NCBI GenBank assembly: GCA_023440865.1
Contig: JAEXRM010000167.1
Coordinates: 1 to 18,254, forward strand
DNA length: 18,254 nucleotides
Reading direction: 5' to 3'
DNA from: Bacillota bacterium
GTDB lineage: Bacteria; Bacillota; Clostridia; DSM-8532
The notes under the pieces are model-generated. The model saw only the letters and a list, made by a program, of their open reading frames with translations, was not told the DNA's origin and made no database searches. The first letter of the stretch is position 1. The number at the start of each line of letters is the position of its first letter. The position numbers and the translations under genes are program-made. Below, piece by piece: positions 1 through 7,370 of the stretch.

Positions 1-635
1 GTCGGGAAGGTGTCCACACGACCGTAGGGTTCCTTGGCAAGGAAGTCGAGCCGGTCGTAGGTGAGGGGCTCCGAGGTGTAGCTGCCCGCAGTGTAGATTG
101 CAGGGTTGCCGGGCTGCATGACATACCAGCCGTCCTCGGTCGGGGTCCTGGCGCCCAGCAGCACGCTGTACGACTTGTCCGTCGCATGGAAGGTCGCCTC
201 GGTGGCCGTATCAAAGCCGAAATTCTTCTTGTCTTCGTCGCTTGCCTGCTCGACGATGCGGCGCAGGGTCGTGAAGTGGCCGCCGGCGATCGCCAGCTTC
301 TGGGCGGTGTCGGTGTCAAGCCGCATGTCGGGGCTCGTCCACAGCTCGACGGCGGCCACGGTGGTGGTGATGGAGCCGTCCTCGTTCTGCGTCCGCTGGG
401 TCTGCTGTTCGGTCACCCGGTTCATCGTGATGGTGCCGTCCGGTGTCTTGACCACCATCTTGACCAGCTGATCCTGGTCGAGCGGCACCATGTCGATCAC
501 ATTGGTGGTGTCGGATGCCGAAGGCGTTGCGCTGGCGGCCTCGTTTGCCGGCAGGACCTTCTCCACGAGAAACCACACGCCGAAGAGCGCCACAACCACC
601 ACCAGCAGGGCGATGATGCGTCCCTTGTTTCTCAT
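1..635 (-). CDS. DUF4340 domain-containing protein (partial, C-terminus beyond left edge)
   Basis: The open frame starts at ATG 635-633 and runs off the left edge without a stop, giving about 211 residues. The start is MRNKGRIIALLVVVVALFG, a short basic stretch followed by one hydrophobic segment (about residues 6-23) that looks like an uncleaved N-terminal anchor. Later it reads LWTSPDMRLDTDTAQKLA and then GHFTTLRRIVE, followed by a segment with YSVLLGARTPTEDGWYVM. That layout is typical of DUF4340 proteins, which sit last in GldG-type ABC operons; their biochemical role is unknown. The start codon overlaps the stop of the GldG-like gene (ATGA), so translation is probably coupled. Most of the protein should lie outside the cell, presumably next to the GldG-like subunit. 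Family assignment is good; function is inferred only from operon context. Confidence 0.85.
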   Translation of the reverse strand, partial: MRNKGRIIALLVVVVALFGVWFLVEKVLPANEAASATPSASDTTNVIDMVPLDQDQLVKMVVKTPDGTITMNRVTEQQTQRTQNEDGSITTTVAAVELWTSPDMRLDTDTAQKLAIAGGHFTTLRRIVEQASDEDKKNFGFDTATEATFHATDKSYSVLLGARTPTEDGWYVMQPGNPAIYTAGSYTSEPLTYDRLDFLAKEPYGRVDTFP

Positions 636-2086
636 AGGTGCTTCCTCCTGAACCAGACGAAGATGCCTGTGCCGATCACGGCCAGCGGCAGCAGGATCAC
701 CAGCGCGAGGAAGATGAAGAAGGTGCTCTGCTCGGTGACCGTCAACGCGGGGGCGGCGTAGTCCTTCGCCGGGATGATGATCTCATCGCCCTTGTCCTGC
801 ATCCAGCTGACCATGGTCAGCAGGTAGCGCTTTCCGTTGTCGGTGGTCTGCTTCATGGCGTCGTTGGTGACAAAGGTCGCATTGCCGATGACAACAACCT
901 TGGACTCGGCGGGGCCGCCGGTGGAGGTGGATGCCGCGCCCATCAGGAACGTTCCCTCGATGGGTTCCTGGAAACCGGACGCCGCGTCAAGCCGGGCCGC
1001 GTCCTCAGAGGTCTGGAAGATCGGGAAGTTCTTGATCCATTCCTTGGTGTTGCTGAGGATCTCGACCGTCCGGCTGTTCGGCATCAGCAGCATCACCGAC
1101 TCGGGATCGAGCTGTGTGGTGATGTCGTTGGCCGCGACCCGAGGGATGACGTAATTCTGCTTGTCGAGGTAATTCTGCTGGTTGCCCTCCATGACGATGT
1201 CACGGTTGAGCTTGAGGTTGTAGGCCTCCAGCACGCTGTCGAGGTTGGGCATCGCGGGGGAGTTGGCGTTGGCATCGGCCAGCACGATCATGTCGCCGCC
1301 CTTGCTCTTGAGCCAGTCGCCCAGCAGGGCCGTCTCCTCGCCCAGCAGGTCCGTCGTGGGGTTGGCGATGACGACAACCGCGGCGTCATCGGGCATGGCG
1401 CCGGTCAGGGTCAGTTCCTTGACCTCATAGTTGTTGATGTCGAGCGTGCCCTTGAGGGTGGACAGGTCGGCATCGATGCCCATCTCGCCATGGCCTGTCA
1501 GGAAGTAGACGACAGGCGTGACATCGGACGTGACATTGAGGATGGCGCCGGTGAACGCCTGTTCGATCAGCAGGCCGTTCGAGTAGGACTGGCCGGTCTG
1601 GTAGTCGTACTGCGTGTCCTGCATCTCGCTCTCTTCGACAACCCTGACCTTGGTGCCGCTCTTGACGACGAGGCTGCCCTTGGAGATGCCGGTGATCGCA
1701 TCGGGATCGAGCTCGCGCTTGATGAACTGGGGATCCTTGTCCAGATCCACGTAGCGGACCTTCAGGCGGCCGCCGCTCTTGAGCTCGTACTGCTTGAAGA
1801 TGTTCTTGAGCAGCGTGCTCGAGAACTCCTCTTCGGGCGTGAGGACGATGAACTCGACGTCCTTGGCCATTTCCTTGAGCACCTTCTCCGTCTGTTCGCC
1901 GACCGAGAACAGCTTGTTCTTGGTGATGTCGATCTTCAGAGCCGTATGGATGCGGTCGATGCCAAGGATCGCATTCAGGCCGACCAGCAGGGCCAGGGCG
2001 ATGACCGTGATGAGCAGCGCATAGGATCCGTACCGCATCGTGCGGGCGTTGATCCATTTGGCGTTTGTCTTCTTGTCTTTCTTCAT
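632..2086 (-). CDS. GldG-like ABC-transporter auxiliary (substrate-binding-like) protein
   Basis: This is a 484-residue protein of the GldG / ABC_transp_aux family. There is a basic N-terminus, then a membrane segment at about residues 21-41, followed by the family's junction KIDITKNKLFSVGEQTEKVL (about 51-70). A long extracytoplasmic alpha/beta domain follows, including the stretch VVYFLTGHGEMG. A second membrane segment near the C-terminus (TFFIFLALVILLPLAVIGTG) ends in a basic tail, WFRRKHL. Homologues accompany ABC-2 permeases; in gliding Bacteroidetes the GldA/F/G set is needed for motility, but elsewhere the substrate is unknown. I chose ATG 2086, with AGGGGTG six bases upstream. An in-frame GTG at 2095, overlapping the permease stop and preceded by GGAG, is a reasonable alternative adding three residues. 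The 3' end overlaps the DUF4340 start by four bases. Confidence 0.85.
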   Translation of the reverse strand: MKKDKKTNAKWINARTMRYGSYALLITVIALALLVGLNAILGIDRIHTALKIDITKNKLFSVGEQTEKVLKEMAKDVEFIVLTPEEEFSSTLLKNIFKQYELKSGGRLKVRYVDLDKDPQFIKRELDPDAITGISKGSLVVKSGTKVRVVEESEMQDTQYDYQTGQSYSNGLLIEQAFTGAILNVTSDVTPVVYFLTGHGEMGIDADLSTLKGTLDINNYEVKELTLTGAMPDDAAVVVIANPTTDLLGEETALLGDWLKSKGGDMIVLADANANSPAMPNLDSVLEAYNLKLNRDIVMEGNQQNYLDKQNYVIPRVAANDITTQLDPESVMLLMPNSRTVEILSNTKEWIKNFPIFQTSEDAARLDAASGFQEPIEGTFLMGAASTSTGGPAESKVVVIGNATFVTNDAMKQTTDNGKRYLLTMVSWMQDKGDEIIIPAKDYAAPALTVTEQSTFFIFLALVILLPLAVIGTGIFVWFRRKHL

Positions 2087-2091
2087 TTTGT

Positions 2092-2796
2092 TCACCCCTG
2101 ACTCCAGCGTTTGCGTTCCAGCACGCGGACGGTAAAGTACCCGAAGGCCGCCACGAAGCTGAGCATGAAAATGATGGACGTGATGTCGAACAGACCGTAG
2201 CTGAAATCCTGGTACCGGCCGTTGAGCGAGAGCCAGGTGAGCACCTTGCTGCCGACGCCGCCCACCAGGGTGGCCATGAAGTCGATCAGCATGAGGAACA
2301 GCAGCATCACGAAGCCGATGACCGCCGACACGATCTGGTTCTCGGTGAGCGAGGAGGCGAAAACGCACATCGCCACGCAGACGGCGCCATAGAGAAGGAA
2401 ACCGACATACGAGGAAATGATCGGCAGGGCGTCCGGCTTGCCGAAGAGAAACAGCACGAGCGGGTAGAACAGGGTCATGGCGGTCATGGCGAGAAAGACG
2501 CCGTACACGGCGAGCATCTTGCCAGCCACGATCGAGACGAGTGAATTCGGCGAGGTGAGCAGCAGCACCTCGGTGCCCTGCTTCTTGTCCTCGGAAAAGG
2601 CGCGCATGCACAGGATCGGCAGGATGAACAGCAGCAGGGTGTTCATGCTGGCGAAGCCGTTGGAGAAGTCGGCCGTTCCGCCCCGAACGGTTCCCATGAA
2701 CATGATGGACATGACGAACAGGAACAGGCCGATGAGCACGTAGGCGATCGGCGAATTGAAATACGACCGGAAGTCGCGTCTCATGATGGCAAGCAT
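2092..2796 (-). CDS. ABC-2 type transporter permease (GldF-like)
   Basis: This 234-residue integral membrane protein has about six hydrophobic segments (roughly residues 15-37, 52-66, 92-117, 127-150, 155-176 and 205-226). It begins MLAIMRRDFRSYFNSPIAY, the usual cytoplasmic opening of GldF-type ABC-2 permeases. The loop MRAFSEDKKQGTEVLLLTSP after the second segment is the conserved cytoplasmic coupling region of the family. The first ATG (2802) overlaps the ATPase stop, but AAGGAGG ends one base before it. The same Shine-Dalgarno sits seven bases from the ATG at 2796, so I prefer that start. It should pair with the upstream ATPase to form an exporter of unknown substrate. The stop at 2092 overlaps or lies close to the start of the GldG-like gene. 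Confidence 0.9.
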   Translation of the reverse strand: MLAIMRRDFRSYFNSPIAYVLIGLFLFVMSIMFMGTVRGGTADFSNGFASMNTLLLFILPILCMRAFSEDKKQGTEVLLLTSPNSLVSIVAGKMLAVYGVFLAMTAMTLFYPLVLFLFGKPDALPIISSYVGFLLYGAVCVAMCVFASSLTENQIVSAVIGFVMLLFLMLIDFMATLVGGVGSKVLTWLSLNGRYQDFSYGLFDITSIIFMLSFVAAFGYFTVRVLERKRWSQG

Positions 2797-2798
2797 GT

Positions 2799-3764
2799 TC
2801 ATTCCTCCTTTGCCGCGGCTTCGACTTCGCTGGTGGTCAGCTGCAGGAAGATGTCCTCGAGCGAGAGGCTCAGGCTCTTGAGCTCGAGGATCGCATATCC
2901 GTGCTCTGCCAGCTTGTTGAACAGCGGCTTGCGGACGTCGATTTCCTTGTCGGCCTCGATGATGTAGCTGAACTCGTCCTTTGCCGTGCCGGATCCGCCC
3001 TGGGTCTCGAGGTACTTGATGCCGTAGACCTCGGAGATGGCGTCCTTGACACGGGCCTCGGGGCCGGCGATGGTGATCGTGAAGCGCGAGAAGTCGGACA
3101 GCTTCTTCGACAGGTTGTCCGGCGTGTCGATCGCGGCGATTTTCCCCTTGTTGATGATGACGACCCGGTCGCAGACCGCGCTGACTTCGGGCAGGATGTG
3201 CGAGGAAAGGATGATGGTGTGGTTCTTGCCCAGCGCCTTGATGAGCTTGCGGATCTCGATGATCTGCTTGGGATCGAGGCCGACGGTGGGCTCGTCAAGG
3301 ACAAGGACCTCGGGGGTGCCGACCAGCGCCTGCGCCAGACCGACGCGCTGCTTGTACCCCTTGGAGAGGTTCTTCACCAGGCGGTGGCTGACATGCGTGA
3401 TCTTGACCAGCTCCATGATGTCGGTCTTCTGGTTCTTCCAGTCCTTCTTCGGAACCGCCTTGAGGTTGGCGCAGAAGTCGAGGTACTCGTTGACCGTCAT
3501 GTCCATGTAGAGCGGCGGCTGCTCGGGCAGGTATCCGATGCGCTTCTTGACCTCCTCGGGCTGCTCGAGCACGTCGAAACCCGACACCTTCACGGTGCCG
3601 GACGTGGACGAGATGAACCCGGTCAGGATGTTCATGGTGGTGGACTTGCCGGCACCGTTCGGCCCGAGGAATCCGAGGATCTCCCCCTTGTTGACCGTGA
3701 AGCTGACATCGTCGACCGCCTTGATCTTCCCGTACGATTTCGTCAGGTTGCTGATCTCTATCAT
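2799..3764 (-). CDS. ABC transporter ATP-binding protein (GldA-like)
   Basis: This is a 321-residue ATPase of the CcmA/GldA-type ABC-2 exporter class. Visible motifs are Walker A GPNGAGKST (34-42), a Q-loop in LPEQPPLY (79-86), the signature LSKGYKQR (133-140), Walker B VLVLDEPT (153-160) and an H-loop SSH (187-189). A C-terminal extension after about residue 225 is typical of this subfamily. The start is ATG 3764 with AGGAGG six bases upstream; longer in-frame starts have no such site and would add an unrelated Arg-rich leader. It is the first gene of a four-gene operon and its stop overlaps the permease's first ATG. It would energise export by the GldF-like permease. The substrate cannot be told from sequence. 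Confidence 0.95.
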   Translation of the reverse strand: MIEISNLTKSYGKIKAVDDVSFTVNKGEILGFLGPNGAGKSTTMNILTGFISSTSGTVKVSGFDVLEQPEEVKKRIGYLPEQPPLYMDMTVNEYLDFCANLKAVPKKDWKNQKTDIMELVKITHVSHRLVKNLSKGYKQRVGLAQALVGTPEVLVLDEPTVGLDPKQIIEIRKLIKALGKNHTIILSSHILPEVSAVCDRVVIINKGKIAAIDTPDNLSKKLSDFSRFTITIAGPEARVKDAISEVYGIKYLETQGGSGTAKDEFSYIIEADKEIDVRKPLFNKLAEHGYAILELKSLSLSLEDIFLQLTTSEVEAAAKEE

Positions 3765-3812
3765 GCGTTTCCTCCTACGGCCGCCGGGCCGGCAACCGTT
3801 TTTGCACAAACA

Positions 3813-3857
3813 ATGCGGGCCCGATGCGCCGCTTTCGGCGACGCGCCGGACCCGCAT
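3813..3857 (-). promoter_or_regulatory. Long imperfect hairpin in the 5' leader of the ABC operon
   Basis: The ends ATGCGGG (3813-3819) and CCCGCAT (3851-3857) pair over seven bases. The pairing then continues inward with a few mismatches and a G-T wobble to a GC-rich tip containing GCCG-CTTT-CGGC. In the minus-strand transcript this lies about 50-95 bases before the ATPase start. It is not followed by a T-run on the minus strand, so it is more likely an RNA-stability or regulatory structure than a terminator. No known riboswitch is recognised. Confidence 0.4.
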
Positions 3858-3872
3858 GGCCCGTTGCTTTCA

Positions 3873-3917
3873 ATTATGGGGGATGATTTTGAAGAAAGTG
3901 TGAACAAACTGTAACAA
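3873..3917 (-). promoter_or_regulatory. Possible promoter/regulator site of the ABC operon
   Basis: On the minus strand CATAAT (3878-3873) matches five of six positions of a sigma-A -10 box. No good -35 lies 17 bases upstream. Instead, two 10-bp direct repeats, TTGTTACAGT and TTGTTCACAC (3917-3898), cover the -35 area. That arrangement is typical of promoters driven by an activator binding tandem half-sites, but the regulator is unknown and the match may be chance. Confidence 0.3.
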
Positions 3918-4097
3918 ATGGCGATGGCCGGAGGGGCCTTTCCTTTCGGAGGTTGGTGCCGTTTTCGCTGCACAGGAAGCCAACCGCCCTCATCCAGCCT
4001 GCCATTGCGAAGCAAATACAGGTCAAGCGCAACTTCTCTTGATCATTTGCCTGATTCCTGCGGAGTCCTCCTCAAGTTTCATGCATAAGCCCTGGCT

Positions 4098-4868
4098 TTA
4101 TATCCCGACCTGCGAGAAGCCGGCGTCCACGTAGTGGATTTCACCGGTCGTGCCGGCGGAAAGGTCCGAAAGGAAGTACAGGGCGCTGTTGCCGAGGTCG
4201 CGCAGGGTGACATTCCGGCGCAGCGGCGCCTTTTGCGGCACGACGTCGAGAATGTCGCCGAAGCTTTTGACGCCCTTGGCGGACATCGTCTTGATGGGGC
4301 CGGCCGAGATGGCGTTGACACGAATGGCCTTCGGGCCGAGATCGTACGCGAGGTAACGTGTGGACGCCTCGAGGGCGGCCTTCGCGACACCCATGACATT
4401 GTAACCGGGCAGCACGCGGTTCGATCCGAGATAGGTGAGGGTGAGCATCGATCCGCCCTCCGCCATCAGCGGCGCGGCGGCGCGCGCCACGGCCACGAAG
4501 GAATACGCCGATATGTTCATCGCCAGCAGGAATCCGTCCCGCGACGTGTCCACGAAGGGCACGGCAAGATCCTCGGATTTGGCGTAGGCGATCGCATGCA
4601 CGAGTCCGTGGAGCATGCCGCACTCGCGGGCGATGGTGTCGAACAGCACCGCGATCTGTGCATCGTCGGTCACATCGCAGGGCAGGCACCGGACACCCTC
4701 CATGCCGGCGACGAGTTTTTCGAGCGCCTCCCCCTCCCTTTCCCCCTGATAGGTGAAGACAAGCCTCGCTCCGGCCTCGGCAGCCCGCTGGGCGATCCCC
4801 CAGGCGATGCTCCATTTGTTCCGGACCCCCATGATCAGGATCGTGCGGTTTTCAAGCAGTCGTTCCAT
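4098..4868 (-). CDS. fabI: Enoyl-[acyl-carrier-protein] reductase [NADH] FabI
   Basis: This 256-residue short-chain dehydrogenase/reductase catalyses the last step of each fatty-acid elongation cycle, reducing trans-2-enoyl-ACP in the cytosol. The nucleotide-binding motif GVRNKWSIAWGIA (14-26) matches the FabI form GxxxxxSIAxGIA. The catalytic set is present as Tyr146 (in TLTYLGS), Tyr156 and Lys163 (in YNVMGVAKAALEA), the same numbering as E. coli FabI. SAGPIKTMSAKG (188-199) is the substrate-flap region. The length is typical. The start ATG 4868 has GGAGG about four bases upstream. It stands alone: the neighbours are a divergent Spo0E-like gene and the ABC operon, and no other fatty-acid genes lie in the window. 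The Tyr146/Tyr156 pattern favours FabI over FabL; InhA-type is unlikely. Confidence 0.95.
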   Translation of the reverse strand: MERLLENRTILIMGVRNKWSIAWGIAQRAAEAGARLVFTYQGEREGEALEKLVAGMEGVRCLPCDVTDDAQIAVLFDTIARECGMLHGLVHAIAYAKSEDLAVPFVDTSRDGFLLAMNISAYSFVAVARAAAPLMAEGGSMLTLTYLGSNRVLPGYNVMGVAKAALEASTRYLAYDLGPKAIRVNAISAGPIKTMSAKGVKSFGDILDVVPQKAPLRRNVTLRDLGNSALYFLSDLSAGTTGEIHYVDAGFSQVGI

Positions 4869-5111
4869 GAATCCTCCATGCCGCCGCGTGGCGGTGTCCG
4901 CAATGCGCGCCCTGCCGGCGGCATGGCGACGTGTGCGCTTCGCCGGACCGCCCGGTGAACAGGCGCCGCGAATCAGCGTTACTCAATGCGCATATGGTAT
5001 TATGACCTGAGAATAGGATCTTGCTCCATGATACCCCATCCGCCCGCATGAAGCAACCGCATTCCGCGCCATGGCGACAAACTGGGCCCCGGCTCCTACC
5101 GAACGCCGCTT

Positions 5112-5135
5112 CCGCAGCCATTGCCGCAGCCATTG
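5112..5135. repeat. 12-bp perfect tandem duplication (two copies)
   Basis: CCGCAGCCATTG occurs twice in direct succession (5112-5123 and 5124-5135), with the next copy starting (CC) and then diverging. It lies in non-coding sequence upstream of the spo0E-like promoter. It may be simple slippage. Confidence 0.7.
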
Positions 5136-5181
5136 CCACAGGATTGCCCCAAACGGGGTGCGTGCACGACCAGGTCGCCGA

Positions 5182-5210
5182 TTGACAGGACACGGGGCGA
5201 GGCATACAAT
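5182..5210 (+). promoter_or_regulatory. Near-consensus sigma-A promoter of the spo0E-like gene
   Basis: A perfect -35 TTGACA (5182-5187) is followed after exactly 17 bases by TACAAT (5205-5210, five of six matches to TATAAT). Transcription would start near 5217, giving a leader of about 40 bases before the ATG at 5258. This is the best promoter match found in the window. Confidence 0.85.
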
Positions 5211-5257
5211 CAACACGGTTCTGCGGAACGCACGGCACATCTCGGGGGGGAATTGTG

Positions 5258-5419
5258 ATGAGCGAACTTGAGCAGATCCGAACCCGATTGCATGACGCAC
5301 TCCGCGCGGATCTGCCGCGGGAGGAGGTCCTGCTTGTCAGCCGACGGCTCGACACGCTCATCCTGACGGACATGAAGGCCCGCGTGGCCTGCCATGCCGA
5401 CATGGTCCAGGCGGAATGA
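5258..5419 (+). CDS. Spo0E-like aspartyl-phosphate phosphatase family protein (53 aa)
   Basis: This 53-residue ORF begins MSELEQIRTRLHDAL and contains VLLVSRRLDTLIL at about 24-36. The core SxxLDxLI is the signature of the Spo0E family (sporulation stage 0 regulatory protein, Spo0E-like), two-helix proteins that dephosphorylate response regulators such as Spo0A-P. Length and two-helix layout fit the family. The start ATG 5258 has a G-run (5244-5250) seven bases upstream; an immediately preceding in-frame GTG (5255) is an alternative. It has its own strong promoter and terminator and is monocistronic, divergent from fabI. The target regulator is not in the window. It suggests a Spo0A-type phosphorelay in the host, though such proteins also occur in non-sporulating relatives. 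Confidence 0.8.
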   Translation: MSELEQIRTRLHDALRADLPREEVLLVSRRLDTLILTDMKARVACHADMVQAE

Positions 5420-5465
5420 ACCGTCACTCGGTTCGGTGAAGGAATGCAGACATCCATCCTGACAA

Positions 5466-5522
5466 GAAGGGGTTGTACCTACGACCGGCAACGGCGCGGG
5501 CACAACCCCTTCCCGATTTTTC
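5466..5522 (+). terminator. Intrinsic terminator after the spo0E-like gene
   Basis: GAAGGGGTTGT (5466-5476) pairs perfectly over 11 bases with ACAACCCCTTC (5502-5512). A 25-base loop separates the arms and CCGATTTTT follows. This ends plus-strand transcription. It lies just beyond the stop of the convergent aminotransferase gene and may also slow minus-strand polymerase, although on that strand only TTCTTGT follows. Confidence 0.8.
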
Positions 5523-5535
5523 CGGCATGGACGCC

Positions 5536-6714
5536 TTACGCCGTTTCGGTCGCAACGCGTTCCATGAAGCGGCCGATGCGTACCAGCGCCTCGCGGATGT
5601 TGTCGATGGCGGTGGCATAGGTGGCGCGCGCGAAGCCCTCGCCACAAGCGCCGAACGCCGTACCCGGCACCATCAGCACCCGCTCCTCCATCAGCAGCCG
5701 TTCGCAAAAAACATCCGAGGACAGGCCCGACCTGCGGATGTCGGGAAACACATAGAACGCGCCGACCGGCTCGAAGCAGTCGAGGCCGACGCTGCGGAAG
5801 CCGGCCACCATCAGGCGGCGGCGGCGGTTGTACTCCTCCACCATCCGCTCGACATCGGGCCTTCCGTTGCGCAACGCCTCGATGGCCGCGTGCTGCGCCG
5901 TCGTGGGACTGCACATGATGGCGAACTGGTGAATCTTCTTCATTTGCTCCATGAGGACCGGGTGGCAGCATACGAAGCCGATGCGCCAACCCGTCATGGC
6001 AAATGTCTTGGAGAAGCCGCTGACGAGAATCGTCCGGTCGCGCATCTCGGGGAACGAGGCGAGGGAGGCGTGCGCCCCCTCGTACAGCAGCTCGGCGTAG
6101 ATCTCATCGGAGATGACGATGATGTCGCGATCCCGCAGCACGTCGACAAGCCGCTCGTAATCCTCCCGGTCCATGGTCGCGCCGGTCGGGTTGTTCGGAT
6201 ACCCGAGCAGCAGCACTTTCGTGCGCGGCGTGATGGCGGCGAGCAGCTCCTCCGGCTGCAGGCGGAACCGATTCTCCGCCTTGAGCGGAATCGCGACCGG
6301 CGTGGCGCCGGCAAACAGCGTGCAACCGCGGTACGCGACATAGCAGGGTTCGGGAATGAGCACCTCGTCCCCGGGCCCCACCAGCACGCGCAGGGCCAGG
6401 TCGATGGCTTCGCTGCCGCCGACGGTGACCAGCACCTCGCTGTCGGGATGGTAGCGGTAGTCGAACCGCTCCTCGAGATACCGGCAGATCTCCCGCCGCA
6501 GCTCGATCGATCCGGCATTGGAGGAGTAATGCGTCTTGCCCTTCTCAAGCGACCAGATGCCCTCCTCGCGGATACCCCAGGGCGTGTCGAAGTCGGGTTC
6601 GCCGATGCCCAGCGAGATGGCGTCCTTCATTTCGTTGATGAGGTCAAAATACTTCCGGATGCCGGAAGGAGGCGTATCCACCACATTCCGGCGCAGCATG
6701 GCCGACAGGTTCAT
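5536..6714 (-). CDS. Pyridoxal-phosphate-dependent class I/II aminotransferase
   Basis: This is a 392-residue fold-type I aminotransferase of the AspC/PatA-like family, transferring amino groups between an amino acid and a 2-oxo acid in the cytosol. Visible features are GIGEPDFDTP (36-45), SSNAGSIELRREI (64-76), NNPTG (174-178), the cofactor-contacting SDEIY (202-206), the PLP-lysine motif SGFSKTFAMTGWRIGF with Lys236, and FARATYA with Arg363, the usual alpha-carboxylate-binding Arg. Length is typical. The start ATG 6714 overlaps the stop of the Lrp-family gene (ATGA) and GGAGG lies about ten bases upstream, so the pair is co-translated. An Lrp-type regulator directly upstream suggests amino-acid-responsive control, and aspartate, aromatic or branched-chain substrates are all possible. 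Substrate cannot be fixed from sequence. Confidence 0.92.
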   Translation of the reverse strand: MNLSAMLRRNVVDTPPSGIRKYFDLINEMKDAISLGIGEPDFDTPWGIREEGIWSLEKGKTHYSSNAGSIELRREICRYLEERFDYRYHPDSEVLVTVGGSEAIDLALRVLVGPGDEVLIPEPCYVAYRGCTLFAGATPVAIPLKAENRFRLQPEELLAAITPRTKVLLLGYPNNPTGATMDREDYERLVDVLRDRDIIVISDEIYAELLYEGAHASLASFPEMRDRTILVSGFSKTFAMTGWRIGFVCCHPVLMEQMKKIHQFAIMCSPTTAQHAAIEALRNGRPDVERMVEEYNRRRRLMVAGFRSVGLDCFEPVGAFYVFPDIRRSGLSSDVFCERLLMEERVLMVPGTAFGACGEGFARATYATAIDNIREALVRIGRFMERVATETA

Positions 6715-7193
6715 AACACCACCGCCTCCCGCTCGTCACGGACCTGGTGGCCGAAGAGCACCCCGCGGTCCTTGTACCGGCGCAGCACAAAATGGGTCGC
6801 CGTGCTGAGAACGGATTCGATCGGCGCGAGCTTTTCCGCCACGAACAACGCGACTTCCTTCATCGTGCGTCCCTCGACCACGACAAACAGGTCGAATCCA
6901 CCGGACATGAGATTGCAGGCGACCACCTGCGGGAACTGGTAGATGCGCTCGGCCACCTTGTCGAAGCCCTGCCCCCGCTGGGGCGTCACCCGGACCTCGA
7001 TGTAGGCGGTGACGGATTCCTGGCCGAACTTCTCCCAGTCGATGAGTGCGGCATATCCGCGGATGACGCCGTCCGCCTCGAGTTCCCTGATGGCCGTCGC
7101 GACCGCTTCCGCCTCCTGGCCGATGATGGTTGCGATTTCAGATGCCGACATCCTGCTGTTGCGCTCGAGTAGGGTGAGAATTTCGCCTTTCAT
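6711..7193 (-). CDS. Lrp/AsnC family transcriptional regulator
   Basis: This 160-residue protein has an N-terminal winged helix-turn-helix (about 1-48, MKGEILTLLERNSRMSASEI onward, ending GVIRGYAALID). A RAM/AsnC ligand-binding domain follows (about 60-140) with the conserved glycine turn CNLMSGGFDLFVVVEG (93-108). Such proteins bind an amino acid in the RAM domain and activate or repress metabolic genes as oligomers. The start ATG 7193 has GGGAGG seven bases upstream. It is the first gene of a two-gene unit with the aminotransferase, overlapping it by four bases, so it most likely controls its own operon. Upstream the minus strand has TTGACG (7276-7271), a good -35, but no matching -10 was found. 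Confidence 0.92.
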   Translation of the reverse strand: MKGEILTLLERNSRMSASEIATIIGQEAEAVATAIRELEADGVIRGYAALIDWEKFGQESVTAYIEVRVTPQRGQGFDKVAERIYQFPQVVACNLMSGGFDLFVVVEGRTMKEVALFVAEKLAPIESVLSTATHFVLRRYKDRGVLFGHQVRDEREAVVL

Positions 7194-7289
7194 GTTCCGT
7201 CCTCCCTCTTGTCATTGCTGCAGCGACGCCGGAGTGATTTCCGCATCTCCCGTCGCGAACACCCGTTATCCGTCAATTCCGGTTTTGAA

Positions 7290-7315
7290 AAAAACCCTGC
7301 CGTCCGGCAGGGTTT
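7290..7315 (-). terminator. Strong intrinsic terminator after the DivIVA-domain gene
   Basis: AAACCCTGCC (7292-7301) and GGCAGGGTTT (7306-7315) form a perfect 10-bp stem with a four-base loop. On the minus strand the stem is followed by an unbroken T-run reading into TTTTTTTC, so it terminates transcripts coming from the DivIVA-domain gene. It separates that gene from the lrp/aminotransferase unit downstream. On the plus strand the following sequence is less T-rich. Confidence 0.88.
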
Positions 7316-7370
7316 CCTCTCGCTGTGTTGTGACCCGGCCACGCTCCGGGCGCCAGTCCGATGTACTGCA

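Larger units (their letters stand above)
3765..4097. other. Intergenic region: leader of the ABC operon and end of fabI
   Basis: These 333 bases separate fabI (3' end at 4098) from the ABC operon start (3764). They hold the ribosome binding site of the ATPase gene, a long imperfect hairpin at 3813-3857, a possible -10 element at 3873-3878 on the minus strand, and a 10-bp direct repeat at 3898-3917. I see no clear intrinsic terminator after fabI and no coding sequence with family support. Confidence 0.6.
4869..5257. other. Intergenic region between divergent fabI and spo0E-like genes
   Basis: These 389 bases contain the fabI ribosome binding site next to a small hairpin (CCGCC-GCGT-GGCGG, 4881-4894), an AT-richer patch at about 4975-5035 that may hold the fabI promoter (no convincing -35/-10 pair could be fixed), and a perfect 12-bp tandem duplication at 5112-5135. 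The strong spo0E-like promoter lies at 5182-5210. Open frames here have no recognisable family and look like GC-rich chance frames. Confidence 0.55.

Noticed and set aside
638..2101. A 487-codon plus-strand frame opposite the GldG-like gene
   Set aside because: It is antisense to a gene with conserved family features and shows the same Leu/Asp/Arg/His-rich mirror composition.
2901..3914. A 337-codon plus-strand frame opposite the ABC ATPase
   Set aside because: The minus strand has Walker A, signature and Walker B motifs; this frame has none.
4852..5457. A 201-codon minus-strand frame covering the fabI upstream region and the spo0E-like gene
   Set aside because: It is antisense to the Spo0E-like gene, its promoter and its downstream flank, and overlaps the fabI start. 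Its Ser/Arg/Cys-rich sequence has no recognisable domain.
5473..6942. A 489-codon plus-strand frame opposite the aminotransferase
   Set aside because: It overlaps two well-supported minus-strand genes, starts inside the terminator hairpin and has no family-like sequence.
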